Positions 42,201-46,602 of a stretch of 64,000 nt of DNA are shown one piece after another. Location: positions 21,150,372-21,214,371 of the forward strand of contig JAKGHH010000004.1 in NCBI GenBank assembly GCA_022828595.1. The letters run 5' to 3'. Within the stretch, counting starts at the first letter, position 1. Each line of letters begins with the position of its first letter. Source of the stretch: Nelumbo lutea (taxonomy: Eukaryota; Streptophyta; Magnoliopsida; Proteales; Nelumbonaceae). Below the pieces are notes generated by a model. The model was given only the letters and a program-made list of their open reading frames with translations. It was not told the DNA's origin and ran no database searches. A program made the position numbers and the translations under genes.

Positions 42201-44237
42201 TGGTGAACTTTTGTTTCCTCTGAACTCTGGATTCAGGGAATGTTATTCTGAATTCTGAAAATGATCAAATATCCATTTTGACCCCATATATGATAGTTTT
42301 TGTTTGTCTTTTTGGGGTATCATTGGAAAAGAAAAGGTTATATGATTGCATTTAAGAGATAAGAGTTAAGAGGAAATGAACAACCATTTTTCTCTTAAAG
42401 TTAAAGGATTCCTCTTAAGAGATAAGAGCTAAGAGGAAACGAACAGGCCCTGAATTTCAAATGTTAAATAGTTAAACTGGGATGCATTTGGTAAACCTTT
42501 TGGGATGTATTGAAAATTGTTCATAATTCTGTACCTTGCTTCTTGGACGGTTGGTGTTTTATGTTGATATCTTGTAATAATTTTGTCTTCTCATTAATGC
42601 TTTTTATTTCCTGTAAAAAATATTACCATTATGAAAAACATATACTCCTTCCTGTAGAAACCTGTGATATTGTTTATATTCTAGGAATGGATTTAGATTG
42701 TTTATGAAAGAAACTTCTAATTTTGTTGTGGCATCAGGACAGGAGCTATGTGACAGTGAAGAGTCGAGTATTATATCCTGAATTTCGTGGTCGCATGGTA
42801 AGTTCACTTTGATCTGAGATTTCGTTGACAGATTTTATTTATGTTATAGGTCAATTAAATGCTTCTAATTCAATATAGGAAATATAGGACAAGCATTTGA
42901 TTGCTCTTTTATCTGTAGTTTTGCACACATTTGCTAATTCAAATATGATCTATGTATTCTTGCCTTGATCGGCATGTGTGCTCATGCAAAAGGCCTTATG
43001 TTTGAAATAATAATTTTCTGTATTGGGGCCAAGTGGGCTAGGGTCTAATGCATTCTTGTATGGTGGTTAGCCAAGCCTAGCTCTTTTTGGGTTCTCCTCT
43101 ACTGTCCTCACTTTTATACTGATTAATAAAATTCAGTACTGTTATTCATAAAAAAAACTAATTTTCTGTATATCCTTGCCTTGATCTCAATCTCACAACT
43201 TTTGATCAAACTGTCAGTGCTGGAACTTGCATATTGTTTCTTGTGAATTTTTGAAATAAAAAATTGGTCAGAACAGGTTTGAATGGATTTTTTGTGGTAC
43301 TAGGTGTCGGCTTTTCTTTCTCACTATTTCTCTGAGGTGACAGACTATAATTTCACTGCTGATATGGAAACTGAGGTAATTCCCTTTATTTAATTATTAT
43401 TTCCTATTTGTTGGTTATTGAATCAGAAGAGTTGGTGTAGTTGTGAATGCTATACTTATTTTAGTGGCACATCCAACAGAAATATTATATTTGAGGGTGG
43501 GCCTTGGCACAATGGTTAGGTTGTTTTGTTGCAAACTGAGTGACCAGGGTTCAAATCTTAGAAACAGCCTCTGTGTGTGTCAGGGGTAAGGTTGCATACA
43601 TCTGTCCCTCCCCAGACCACGCGTTGGTGGGAGCCTCGTGCACTGGGCTGCCCTTTATCCAACAGAAATATTATATTCTCCATTTCTTTTGTGTTTCCAC
43701 TTGCTTCTTTTTGTCTTGACCTTGGAATCTTCAGCTATGGGAACCCTTGCTTCACTTTATTGCTTCTTTTTACTAATGGTTTCTCGAGTTTTACTTTCTT
43801 TTTTCTTTTTTTTTTTCCAATTTTTTTTGAAAGGTAAGATAAATTTTATTAGAAGCCAACAAGCAATTCTTGATGCAGTTATGTGCATTATTGTTTTGGT
43901 TAATTGACATTCTTGTTTCTCTTGTAAACCCTTTCAAGCTTGATAATGTCTCTGTTGGGGTGACTGAATGGAAGGGGCTGCTAAAAGATTATTGGACACG
44001 ATTTAGCATGTATTGTGATCGTGCAGCTAACGTCAGTACACGGCAGGTAACAATAGGTTCCTTCCTGAAGTCAAACTTGAAATATCTACTCCTTTATGAG
44101 TTGCAATTTTTTATTTCCATAACATTGTTTTTTTTTTTTTTGTTCATATCATGGCTGCAGGTTGAGAAAATGTTAGAGGAAAAGTTTGGAGATTTCTTGT
44201 TTTCTTCTCCTCCTGATAAAAACAGGGAATGCCCTAG
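250..44237 (+). CDS. topA: Bacterial-type (type IA) DNA topoisomerase I, internal exons 1-11 of a gene truncated at both window edges
   Basis: Joining 250-296, 4489-4598, 4774-4874, 8298-8390, 28271-28360, 29213-29296, 29461-29529, 42738-42797, 43304-43375, 43939-44046 and 44161-44237 gives one open frame of 911 nt; every intron is GT-AG and all phases agree. The product shows the TopA core landmarks in order: [94 protein letters not shown] and [10 protein letters not shown]. Type IA enzymes relax negatively supercoiled DNA through a single-strand 5'-phosphotyrosine break; plant members of this bacterial-like family usually act in organelles, but the targeting peptide is outside the window. 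The active-site Tyr motif should lie just before the first exon, and the C-terminal zinc fingers should follow ECP in the last one; neither is in view. The coding frame is intact despite about 40 kb of intronic transposons. Confidence 0.95.
297..1600 (+). other. Intron 1, left part: AT-rich, mostly unassigned
   Basis: No coding exon was found. Minus-strand ORFs of 74-120 codons here have no recognisable motif and look like chance. A short stretch near 1190-1300 (GGGTCGGCTACATGAATCC) resembles sequence often seen in plant LINE remnants, but the match is too short to classify. About 1390-1560 is a run of AAATAAATA-type low-complexity repeats. Confidence 0.5.
1601..3559 (+). mobile_element. Solo LTR, family X copy 1 (1.96 kb)
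   Basis: The sequence begins TGTTAGACAG and ends CTTTCA, and is flanked by a perfect 5-bp duplication GTATG (1596-1600 and 3560-3564). A second copy lies inverted at 32281-34049; the two align over their whole length, including both ends, with indels. No internal retrotransposon coding region is present, so it is best read as a solo LTR left by LTR-LTR recombination. A TA-repeat runs at about 2230-2250. Superfamily is unknown. Confidence 0.8.
3565..4488 (+). other. Intron 1, right part
   Basis: Around 3570-3660 there are direct repeats (GGCATGTT-TTCCATGTGGTAGACA, seen twice). The segment 3890-4030, with GCCAAGCACC and GTCCAAACACATCC at opposite ends, resembles a degenerate MITE but no clean TSD was found. 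A two-copy tandem repeat follows at about 4380-4447. Confidence 0.4.
4380..4447. repeat. Two-copy tandem repeat of about 34 bp
   Basis: The unit TGCCTTTTTAT(T/C)GATAAAA continuing into AAATTATAAT occurs twice head to tail, and a third partial TGCCTTTTTA follows. It sits about 40 bp upstream of the 4489 acceptor and adds to its pyrimidine-rich, AT-rich context. Confidence 0.7.
4489..4598 (+). CDS. topA: Topoisomerase I exon b ([10 protein letters not shown] motif)
   Basis: 110 nt, acceptor AG 4487-4488, donor GT 4599. It completes the split Arg codon and encodes [17 protein letters not shown] followed by [27 protein letters not shown] is one of the most conserved motifs of type IA topoisomerases and its His lies near the active site. 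One base is left over and completes Ser in the next exon. Confidence 0.95.
4774..4874 (+). CDS. topA: Topoisomerase I exon c
   Basis: 101 nt, acceptor AG 4772-4773, donor GT 4875. It encodes [19 protein letters not shown] and then [15 protein letters not shown], matching the TopA helix with conserved LYxLIW and ACQM. Intron 2, upstream, is only 175 nt and carries no transposon. Confidence 0.95.
5338..5751 (-). repeat. 3' LTR of the Gypsy-lectin element
   Basis: It matches 7501-7913 base for base apart from scattered substitutions and short indels. In minus orientation it ends GGTCATAACA. The shared homology stops at CCTCTT; beyond this the two copies diverge into internal sequence (left copy) and flank (right copy). 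Confidence 0.88.
5768..7393 (-). CDS. Chimeric 541-aa ORF: Gypsy gag fused to C-type lectin domain, transmembrane helix and partial kinase N-lobe
   Basis: One uninterrupted frame with ATG at 7393. Residues about 1-215 are gag-like ([20 protein letters not shown], then [17 protein letters not shown]), as in Ty3-Gypsy retrotrans_gag domains. From about residue 218 the sequence changes to a C-type lectin-like domain: [50 protein letters not shown] and a C-terminal CMLD. Six or more N-x-S/T sites lie here. Residues about 358-383 are a hydrophobic helix ([20 protein letters not shown]) followed by [11 protein letters not shown]. Then comes a receptor-kinase start ([42 protein letters not shown]). 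After about residue 478 homology ends, so the catalytic loop is missing. This arrangement matches the plant C-type lectin receptor-like kinase represented by Arabidopsis At1g52310 (from memory). No signal peptide is visible, because gag replaces it. Whether it is translated is unknown. Confidence 0.8.
   Translation of the reverse strand: MEMDGLHNEIQRLDPRKVAAGLSNISSLESSVQSLEGVQYLVRRFDLLLQQQAYSAPLFTTDIAPLVTSSCAADTERSAAFLTSSSISVPEHTSDSLPQKLELPIFDGENPDGWLFRMKRYFEINGLFLAECLRAAVVCLEGGALAWYYWEDGRRPFRGWTEFKELLLERFRSTQEGNLQEQLFSLHQSSTVKEYRCQFEVLSAPLRDLLVINPNKSRCFGLTENSSYWDESESRCRNYNGHLAALTSAKELSFAGKLCTNTARGCWVGGRGFNSTSSFSWKWSDNATHWNESISPGAPFHSNGSNSSCKGINLINTCTSVTNGQPTLVGERRNNFHEYICMLDIENKCYHLRRHKEYLIILATISGMILCTTLAVVIWLLAYRRSKRRRMSRKASNPSTFASVTPSWKVFSNEELRPITKNFSEGNRLVGNAKTGGTYSGFLPDGMREADKRLKRSSFQRKKEFYSKTGRVAKLHYPAAVCGVRPSTMPGVTSWRCLFIGRTYLILKILGSLLIYFETSFIILTLRTRLDFGRRVMIGPN
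5770..5915 (-). pseudogene. Pol 3'-end (chromodomain-like tail) remnant, in a different frame from the fusion ORF
   Basis: In another minus-strand frame, overlapping the last codons of the fusion ORF, the sequence reads [19 protein letters not shown], then FDLL, an in-frame TGA, and [15 protein letters not shown]. This is the typical C-terminal end of a Gypsy polyprotein (EVLIxWxxLP...EDKV). It shows that the element once had a normal pol gene and that foreign sequence took the place of the rest. Confidence 0.75.
7488..7499 (-). promoter_or_regulatory. Primer binding site (initiator tRNA-Met)
   Basis: The plus strand reads GCTCTGATACCA; the minus strand is TGGTATCAGAGC, the usual plant LTR-retrotransposon site complementary to the 3' end of initiator tRNA-Met. 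It lies one base inside the 5' LTR and fixes the element's orientation. Confidence 0.9.
7501..7913 (-). repeat. 5' LTR of the Gypsy-lectin element
   Basis: Partner of the repeat at 5338-5751. It is followed in minus sense by one spacer base and then the primer binding site. A poly-C run near its start (minus: poly-G) varies in length between copies. Confidence 0.88.
8298..8390 (+). CDS. topA: Topoisomerase I exon d
   Basis: 93 nt (31 codons), acceptor AG 8296-8297, donor GT 8391. It encodes [18 protein letters not shown] followed by [13 protein letters not shown], the beta-strand region with the conserved F-x-GY/W turn of TopA. It is separated from the previous exon by a 3.4-kb intron containing the Gypsy-lectin chimera. 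Confidence 0.93.
8391..9600 (+). other. Intron 4, left part
   Basis: No exon or full element was recognised. Two diverged direct repeats occur near 8871-8915 and 8991-9035 (TTCA(T/C)TGTATTA followed by GG(T/G)ATCTT and ATCCACCAT), possibly from an old, degraded element. A TATT-rich stretch follows. Confidence 0.4.
9640..9740 (+). mobile_element. RTE-type LINE remnant, left half
   Basis: The + strand around 9660-9735 translates as [10 protein letters not shown], stop, MLR, stop, MNGETRK. This matches the RTE-clade reverse transcriptase C-terminus (HVHKMSVAEMRMLRWM). The reading continues at 12551 on the far side of an L1, so the L1 inserted into this RTE copy. Confidence 0.65.
9745..12545 (+). 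mobile_element. L1-type LINE, 5'-truncated, with RT, zinc-binding and RNase H domains
   Basis: It lacks ORF1 and the endonuclease and starts just before the RT segment. Domains on the + strand are RT, zf-RVT (about 10800-11740) and a plant L1 RNase H (about 12040-12400). The 3' end has AAAGTTACCGTTTCC followed by an A-rich tail near 12540, the same tail type seen at 12718-12743 and 52740-52765. It lies within an RTE remnant in intron 4. Confidence 0.85.
9770..12451 (+). pseudogene. L1 ORF2 fragment (RT, zf-RVT, RNase H), broken
   Basis: Readable in pieces. [55 protein letters not shown] and the catalytic FADDLILF; then [13 protein letters not shown] zinc-binding region includes [17 protein letters not shown] and [12 protein letters not shown]. 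RNase [41 protein letters not shown] and [12 protein letters not shown]. In-frame stops interrupt it (for example at about 10114, 10318, 10546 and 12233) and there is at least one frameshift near 11330. It encoded the target-primed reverse transcription machinery; this copy is dead. Confidence 0.9.
12551..12717 (+). mobile_element. RTE-type LINE remnant, right half
   Basis: It translates as [20 protein letters not shown] followed by [16 protein letters not shown], then [18 protein letters not shown]-x-I...GVAPIxDKM-x-E-x-(R)LRWFGHVxRRP is the hallmark C-terminus of plant RTE LINEs. The carboxyl end was then used as a target site by the 26-bp insertion at 12718. Confidence 0.75.
12718..12743 (+). 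mobile_element. 26-bp micro-insertion: bare L1 3' tail
   Basis: TAATGAAGTTGCTGTTTCC plus CAATCCAA lies between 16-bp direct repeats (12702-12717 AAAAGGACTTAAGTGG; 12744-12759 AAAAGGACTCAAGTGG, one mismatch). The insert equals the terminal bases of the local L1 family (compare 12525-12545 and 52735-52765). It therefore looks like an L1 integration that aborted after copying only the tail. Confidence 0.65.
12767..12990 (-). repeat. 3' LTR of Copia C
   Basis: TGTTTTGGAATGG to TTTTCCAACA on the + strand, matching 23216-23454. It is about 15 bp shorter because of a deletion in an AGAAA-rich repeat. Confidence 0.92.
13040..13307 (+). repeat. 5' LTR of Copia B
   Basis: It ends in a CTTCTTCTTCCTC-rich stretch and then GTTACTGTAGCAGCATTCGA. 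The same ends occur at 18401-18668. Confidence 0.95.
13308..13320 (+). promoter_or_regulatory. Primer binding site of Copia B
   Basis: TGGTATCAGAGCC begins on the base after the 5' LTR and is complementary to initiator tRNA-Met. Confidence 0.93.
14069..18391 (+). pseudogene. Copia B gag-pol, broken
   Basis: Gag from ATG 14069 ([19 protein letters not shown]) with an in-frame TAG at 14444 and further stops; zinc knuckle [14 protein letters not shown] at about 14885. Protease [13 protein letters not shown] at about 15163 is intact. Integrase at 15690-16150 ([43 protein letters not shown]) crosses a frameshift near 15990. RT at 16780-17528 ([30 protein letters not shown]) keeps a canonical YVDDIVITG box; a TGA follows at 17527. 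RNase H resumes at 17990-18270 ([30 protein letters not shown]) and ends [14 protein letters not shown] at about 18391. A 105-bp tandem duplication lies between RT and RNase H. Confidence 0.9.
17743..17952 (+). repeat. 105-bp exact-boundary tandem duplication inside Copia B pol
   Basis: AGAATTGTAAGGTATCTGAA...GGCAGGCTCAAT occurs at 17743-17847 and again at 17848-17952 with one visible difference (ACCGGG versus ACCAGG). The unit is 105 bp, so frame would be kept in principle. It covers the segment that encodes the TDADWAGS part before RNase H. Confidence 0.9.
18401..18668 (+). repeat. 3' LTR of Copia B
   Basis: Partner of 13040-13307. It lacks about 10 bp (GTGTTAAG region) but has a longer pyrimidine stretch, so total length is the same. 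It directly follows the polypurine tract. Confidence 0.95.
18674..23054 (-). pseudogene. Copia C gag-pol, broken
   Basis: Minus-strand pieces. Gag from ATG at 23054 ([19 protein letters not shown]; zinc knuckle [14 protein letters not shown]). Protease at about 21950, [12 protein letters not shown], in which the Ser of the usual DSGA is Phe. GAG-pre-integrase and integrase at 21600-20280 ([23 protein letters not shown]). RT at 20252-19500 ([42 protein letters not shown]), where the YVDD box reads YVND. RNase H at 19000-18674 ([26 protein letters not shown]). Frames change several times. The last codons lie beyond element B at about 12991-13039. Loss of the first RT Asp and the frameshifts make this copy inactive. 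Confidence 0.9.
23204..23215 (-). promoter_or_regulatory. Primer binding site of Copia C
   Basis: Plus strand GCTCTGATACCA, complement TGGTATCAGAGC, directly adjoining the 5' LTR end. Confidence 0.9.
23216..23454 (-). repeat. 5' LTR of Copia C
   Basis: Same termini as the left copy (minus sense: TGTTGGAAAA to CCAAAACA). It abuts the primer site directly. Confidence 0.92.
23487..23574 (+). mobile_element. 56-bp retro-insertion with poly(A) and 16-bp TSD
   Basis: AATAATGGATATGGCA occurs at 23487-23502 and 23559-23574. Between them, 23503-23558 ends GAATAAAGTACTTTACC then ATTTTCC and a run of A. This looks like an extremely 5'-truncated LINE or SINE tail. Confidence 0.7.
23632..28065 (-). mobile_element. 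L1-type LINE D with endonuclease, RT and RNase H
   Basis: It reads on the minus strand. The T-run at about 23632-23643 is its poly(A) tail and AATAAATATT lies next to it. At the other end it reaches just upstream of the endonuclease start (about 27885) with a short piece of probable ORF1 C-terminus, so ORF1 is mostly missing. It fills the right part of intron 4, ending about 200 bp before the 28271 exon. No TSD was established. Confidence 0.85.
23764..27954 (-). pseudogene. LINE D ORF2 (endonuclease-RT-zinc-RNase H), broken
   Basis: Endonuclease: [38 protein letters not shown], then [11 protein letters not shown] and [50 protein letters not shown] and FADDIIIS. Zinc-binding region at about 24800-24500: [35 protein letters not shown]. 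RNase H at 24255-23764: [56 protein letters not shown]. Catalytic motifs are recognisable but frames shift repeatedly between 27250 and 24890. Confidence 0.88.
28271..28360 (+). CDS. topA: Topoisomerase I exon e (acidic linker)
   Basis: 90 nt (30 codons), acceptor AG 28269-28270, donor GT 28361. It encodes an acidic, low-conservation stretch, [20 protein letters not shown] then [10 protein letters not shown]. This is the variable linker preceding the conserved PPRYSE region. The phase matches both neighbours, although the upstream intron is about 19.9 kb. Confidence 0.88.
28361..29212 (+). other. Intron 5
   Basis: 852 nt, AT-rich, GT-AG. No transposon or additional exon was recognised. Short ORFs on either strand have no recognisable domain. 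Confidence 0.6.
29213..29296 (+). CDS. topA: Topoisomerase I exon f ([10 protein letters not shown])
   Basis: 84 nt (28 codons), acceptor AG 29211-29212, donor GT 29297. It encodes [17 protein letters not shown] followed by [11 protein letters not shown]. The QHFT-x-PP-x-R-x-SE sequence is a signature of type IA topoisomerases. Confidence 0.95.
29461..29529 (+). CDS. topA: Topoisomerase I exon g ([10 protein letters not shown])
   Basis: 69 nt (23 codons), acceptor AG 29459-29460, donor GT 29530. It encodes [20 protein letters not shown] then [12 protein letters not shown] is a near-invariant core motif of the family. The downstream intron 7 is 13.2 kb. Confidence 0.96.
29530..30780 (+). other. 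Intron 7, left part
   Basis: Mostly unassigned AT-rich sequence. The segment from a T-run at 30410 to about 30540 (GAGAAGGTAATGTATTTGTA, TGACTGTACAACATAAATAC) looks like the complement of a LINE-type 3' end, but no TSD was confirmed. Confidence 0.4.
31139..31966 (+). pseudogene. LINE E ORF1, first part (DUF4283-like)
   Basis: An open 193-codon stretch starts 31139; homologous text seems to begin upstream, near 30815. Features: [33 protein letters not shown], then [20 protein letters not shown] followed by [23 protein letters not shown]-x-xLW...EVD pattern is typical of the nucleic-acid-binding ORF1 of plant L1 elements. The ORF ends at a TGA at 31718, after which related sequence ([23 protein letters not shown]) continues out of frame. 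Confidence 0.65.
32281..34049 (-). mobile_element. Solo LTR, family X copy 2 (1.77 kb, inverted relative to copy 1)
   Basis: On the + strand it begins TGAAGGGAGG and ends GTCTAACA, the reverse complement of TGTTAGAC...CTTCA. The flanking 5-mers are TAACT (32276-32280) and TAACC (34050-34054), a TSD with one mismatch. It aligns in inverse orientation with 1601-3559 across the full length. It lies inside ORF1 of LINE E, which resumes on the far side. Confidence 0.78.
34055..34990 (+). pseudogene. LINE E ORF1, second part, degraded
   Basis: Sequence resumes right of the solo LTR. It is a polar region with many stops and an open stretch 34280-34738. No motif was recognised. Assignment rests on position between the solo LTR and the endonuclease ORF, as expected for the low-complexity C-terminal half of plant L1 ORF1. 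Confidence 0.45.
35150..40033 (+). pseudogene. LINE E ORF2 (endonuclease-RT-zinc-RNase H), broken
   Basis: Endonuclease starts [20 protein letters not shown] (35151) and reads PNIVLI then TAG where related copies have Gln before E. The middle ([21 protein letters not shown]) is followed by FELREFPLG, where the TIR element inserts; it resumes QFCFTWSNF at 36557. [73 protein letters not shown] and catalytic FADDILVF. Zinc region: [42 protein letters not shown]. RNase [45 protein letters not shown]. Multiple stops show it is inactive. Confidence 0.9.
35684..36551. mobile_element. TIR element (868 bp) inserted in LINE E endonuclease
   Basis: Flanked by CTAGG on both sides (35679-35683, 36552-36556). 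Removing it rejoins the LINE protein as [18 protein letters not shown]. Ends are imperfect inverted repeats: GTGGTGTTTGGTAATGTG on the left and, reversed, GGGGCGTTCCGTAGTGTG on the right. The interior is very AT-rich with no transposase. Near the left end is CAAGGCGCCAAGGCGAGGCT with a reversed counterpart CGCCTAGGCG, suggesting a further element piece. The superfamily is unclear from a 5-bp TSD. Confidence 0.75.
40290..40924. mobile_element. hAT-like MITE (635 bp)
   Basis: Inverted ends TAGGGCTGTAAATGG and, reversed, TAGGGCTGTTCACG. The 8-bp flanks are ACTATTAC (40282-40289) and ACTAATAC (40925-40932), 7 of 8 matching, as for hAT insertions. Subterminal repeats of GGTCGGTTCGGTTTGGTT type occur on both sides in opposite orientation. 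There is no coding region. Confidence 0.75.
40955..41580 (+). mobile_element. L1 zinc-binding (zf-RVT) fragment, partly duplicated
   Basis: The + strand from about 41145 reads [20 protein letters not shown] and then [20 protein letters not shown], matching the RT zinc-binding pattern of plant L1s (W-x-LG-x-LT-x-(D/N)-L-x-KR...C-x2-C...E...HL). The segment TGTGGACAGCTATGCTAGGA, extended to about 50 bp, occurs at about 40980 and again at 41146, so part of the fragment is duplicated. Confidence 0.6.
41581..42130 (+). other. Intron 7, stretch between LINE fragment and MITE
   Basis: No gene was recognised. A segment near 41845-41890 (TTATTTAATAAAAGTGTTTA, then CTTATTAAAG) resembles a LINE 3' tail. 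Confidence 0.4.
42131..42450. mobile_element. MITE (320 bp) with GGGCCTGTTCGTTT ends
   Basis: Left end GGGCCTGTTCGTTTGCTC; right end AGAGGAAACGAACAGGCCC is its inverted counterpart. The flanking 3-mers are TGA on both sides (42128-42130, 42451-42453). A subterminal GATAAGAG(T/C)TAAGAGGAAA unit is repeated at about 42358 and 42420. It has no coding capacity. The 3-bp duplication points to a PIF/Harbinger- or CACTA-like source, not settled. Confidence 0.75.
42738..42797 (+). CDS. topA: Topoisomerase I exon h
   Basis: 60 nt (20 codons), acceptor AG 42736-42737, donor GT 42798. It encodes [20 protein letters not shown], matching the DRGYV-V strand that follows the GRPSTYA helix in TopA. Confidence 0.93.
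43024..43158 (+). mobile_element. Short LINE 3' tail insertion in intron 8
   Basis: TAATTTTCTGTAT flanks it on both sides (43011-43023, 43159-43171). The insert of about 135 bp ends GATTAATAAAATTCAGTACT then GTTATTCATAAAAAAAAC. This 13-bp TSD and poly(A) are typical of target-primed insertion with strong 5' truncation. Confidence 0.75.
43304..43375 (+). CDS. topA: Topoisomerase I exon i
   Basis: 72 nt (24 codons), acceptor AG 43302-43303, donor GT 43376. It encodes [15 protein letters not shown] then NFTADMETE, matching the TopA F-x-x-YDFTA-x-ME element. Confidence 0.95.
43492..43656 (+). mobile_element. Au-type SINE (tRNA-derived) in intron 9
   Basis: About 165 bp with a tRNA-like A box region (GGCACAATGGTTAGG) and B box (GGGTTCAAATCTT), then the Au-SINE body GAAACAGCCTCTGTGTG, GGGTAAGGTTGCATACAT and CCTCGTGCACTGGGCTGCCC ending TTT. 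It is bounded by a perfect 21-bp direct repeat starting ATCCAACAGA (43471-43491 and 43657-43677). The RNA polymerase III boxes are still readable. It lies between topoisomerase exons 43304-43375 and 43939-44046. Confidence 0.92.
43939..44046 (+). CDS. topA: Topoisomerase I exon j
   Basis: 108 nt (36 codons), acceptor AG 43937-43938, donor GT 44047. It encodes [19 protein letters not shown] followed by [17 protein letters not shown]. This is the end of the catalytic core, corresponding to the EW-x-x-L-x-x-F segment of bacterial TopA. Confidence 0.94.
44161..44237 (+). CDS. topA: Topoisomerase I exon k (leads into the zinc-finger region)
   Basis: 77 nt, acceptor AG 44159-44160, donor GT 44238. 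It encodes [20 protein letters not shown] then NRECP and leaves two bases (AG) for a codon completed downstream. ECP is the likely start of a Cys4 zinc ribbon (CPxC). No matching exon was found between 44238 and 64000, so the gene continues to the right. Confidence 0.9.
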
Positions 44238-45453
44238 GTACTTGTGCTATAATGTTTTCTGAATCATTAGTATGTCAAATGACCAACAATCACCAGGCTT
44301 ATTGGTTATGCGGCATGTTAATGAAGAATAGTTCGCTTTTTTATTTGATTGGTAATAGTGAAACGATTTTATTAGTTTGAAACAAAGTAATTATAATGAT
44401 TAAGTGTCTTGCACCTCATTTGACACAGATAACCCCCATTGATTACACCCTACACAGAATAGTAAGATTTTGTTTAAAATAACTTATATTACCGATTAAG
44501 GGTAAAAAGATAAAGGCAAGTCATTTAACTAGTCATTTGAGTTCATGGGTATTTCTGTCAGTAAGGTTACCCTTTTATTACAATGAGCAGTACCATTAAA
44601 GAGGATTACATTGTATCATTGTATAATCTATGCAAGGGGGAAGAAGAAACAGATTTTCTGCCTTTGCAAAGGGAGTGCTTTGTTGTTTGGCAATTCATGA
44701 CAGAACCTAAGGCAGATAAGGTGAAGATTAAGGTGTTGAGGAAAAAATAACTAATTGTGTTTGGTGGCCAGTCTATGATGATGATATTGATAACCTAGAT
44801 TAGGATGGGAGAATACATGGAGATTTTGGTGAAGCATTAGTTATTGAAGTGAATTTATTTCTGCTTAAAAAGGAAATTGAGTTGGATGAGACTTTAATGG
44901 AAAAATTAAAAAAAGAATATTCATGTTGTCTGCAAAATGAAGCAAGAAACATTTAAGGCAATGATGATTGCCCTTGATACAAACCACCAATTGTACTAAA
45001 TGATTGGAATTAGTCAATACATCTTCATTTAAAAAAAAATGAGCTGAATAAAGAGATGTCCTTCAAACTAATGGAAGGCCCTATGAAAACTGTTTATATC
45101 GTTTTAATTGAATGGAATTGAAGGAGTTGGACAATTGAGAAAATGCTTAATTTAACTAGCCTTCATGTGCATGGAAAAACACCTTTTAAACTTCCAATTC
45201 TTGGTTTGCAGATTGTACAATAGTATGCGTGTTTTCTTTTTTACCAAAGTGGAATAGGTGTGCCTTTTGAAGGAATTAAAAATTCCTTGGACTGATGCAT
45301 CCACCATCCTCCCAAAGTACTAGAAACACTAGCGAAGGATTTGAGGACAAGTTTTCTCTCACATATGGTGATTTATTAAGGGGCATCTATTCGATCATGA
45401 AATGGATTTGCTTTTTTGATGTGTCTTGTTACTAAAGTTTTATCTAAAAGATT
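44238..45453 (+). other. Intron 11, left part
   Basis: The stretch after the last visible exon. It holds scattered short ORF pieces around 44640-45000 with many stops and no recognisable family, and no continuation exon. It ends at the Copia G target site AGATT (45449-45453). Confidence 0.5.
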
Positions 45454-45822
45454 CGTAGAGAACACTGATGTGGGCCCCACAGCTGCGGTCCCACTGTGTT
45501 CGTAGGGTAGAAGATGTTCTAGTCTGCCTAGGGTTAGCTATTGGTCATTTAGTTGTTTCAGTTGTTATTTATTTCAGTCTTTGTTTTACTCTATTTGTTA
45601 TGTAAAGACTAAGGGCAGATCTGCCCTTTCCATGTAATGAGCATAACCTATAAATATTAATTAAAGTGGCGGCGGCAGAACATTAAGCTTCTGCTCCTCC
45701 TTTCAACCCTTGTGTTCTACTACTTCTCCTCCCTCTTTCTCTTCTCTCCTCTTTCTTTCTTCTTATCTTCGATCCTGAGATTCATTAGGGTTCAAGACTG
45801 ATAACAATCCTGAACTTCTAGT
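45454..45822 (+). repeat. 5' LTR of Copia G
   Basis: Contains ATGTAATGAGCATAACC, then a TATAAATATTAATT box, followed by a pyrimidine-rich leader. It ends GAACTTCTAGT immediately before the primer site. Confidence 0.93.
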
Positions 45823-46602
45823 TGGTATCAGAGCCAAGTTCTCTCATGTGAGTCTAGTCCAGCCGACCACATGAGAACCATCTAAGGTTGGAAGCTGAGA
45901 AAGCAGAGTTCATTGACTGGTTCTTCGAGATCTCCAGAGGATTAGCAGCTGTTTGAAGAAGTGTCACAGTTGTAGCAAGTTGGTGATCAGGAAGAATCAG
46001 AGAAGGCTAGGGTTCGGGTAACCTTGGTAGGCAGCAAACTGCATTCTATTGTAAGTTTTTTTTTTTTTTTCTTTCAGAGAGAAGTAACATCAGAAAAGAT
46101 AGGTTGGACCTATCCAGTAAGGGTGGCCGAACTACTCTAGGGTTTTATCTCTTTATTCTCTAGGGTTTCTCTAGGGTTTTGTCTTATCCCTACGGCAAAC
46201 ACTAGTATTAGGCCGAAACTTGTGATCTTATTCCTGCGGCAAACCCTAGAATTCTCCTCAACATTGATCAGTTTTAGGGTTTCATATTAACCCTAATACA
46301 AACCTTATCCGTATGGCTCTTGGGACTGATTAAAACCTCGAATTGGCTTCAGCATATCAGATTGCTCTTCAAACTGTGTTTCAGTCTTCTTTTGGGGTTT
46401 CAAACACTTTTGAAGGGGTGAAAACAGTTCGGACTGTTGCTGTTGTGTGTGGTTATTGATTTCAGATCAGTCTTATATATTTCATGCACATCTATCGTGA
46501 GTACAGATTGGTTCTCTACTGATTTTGTGATTGTTGTTGGGAGTTCTAGTGCTGTTTTTGATTGTAGTAACCATAATCTTTGATACTTTTGGTTCTTGAC
46601 TG

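Noticed and set aside
44640..45000. Possible coding remnant in intron 11
   Set aside because: Short reading stretches in changing frames with no identifiable family; not enough for a feature of its own.
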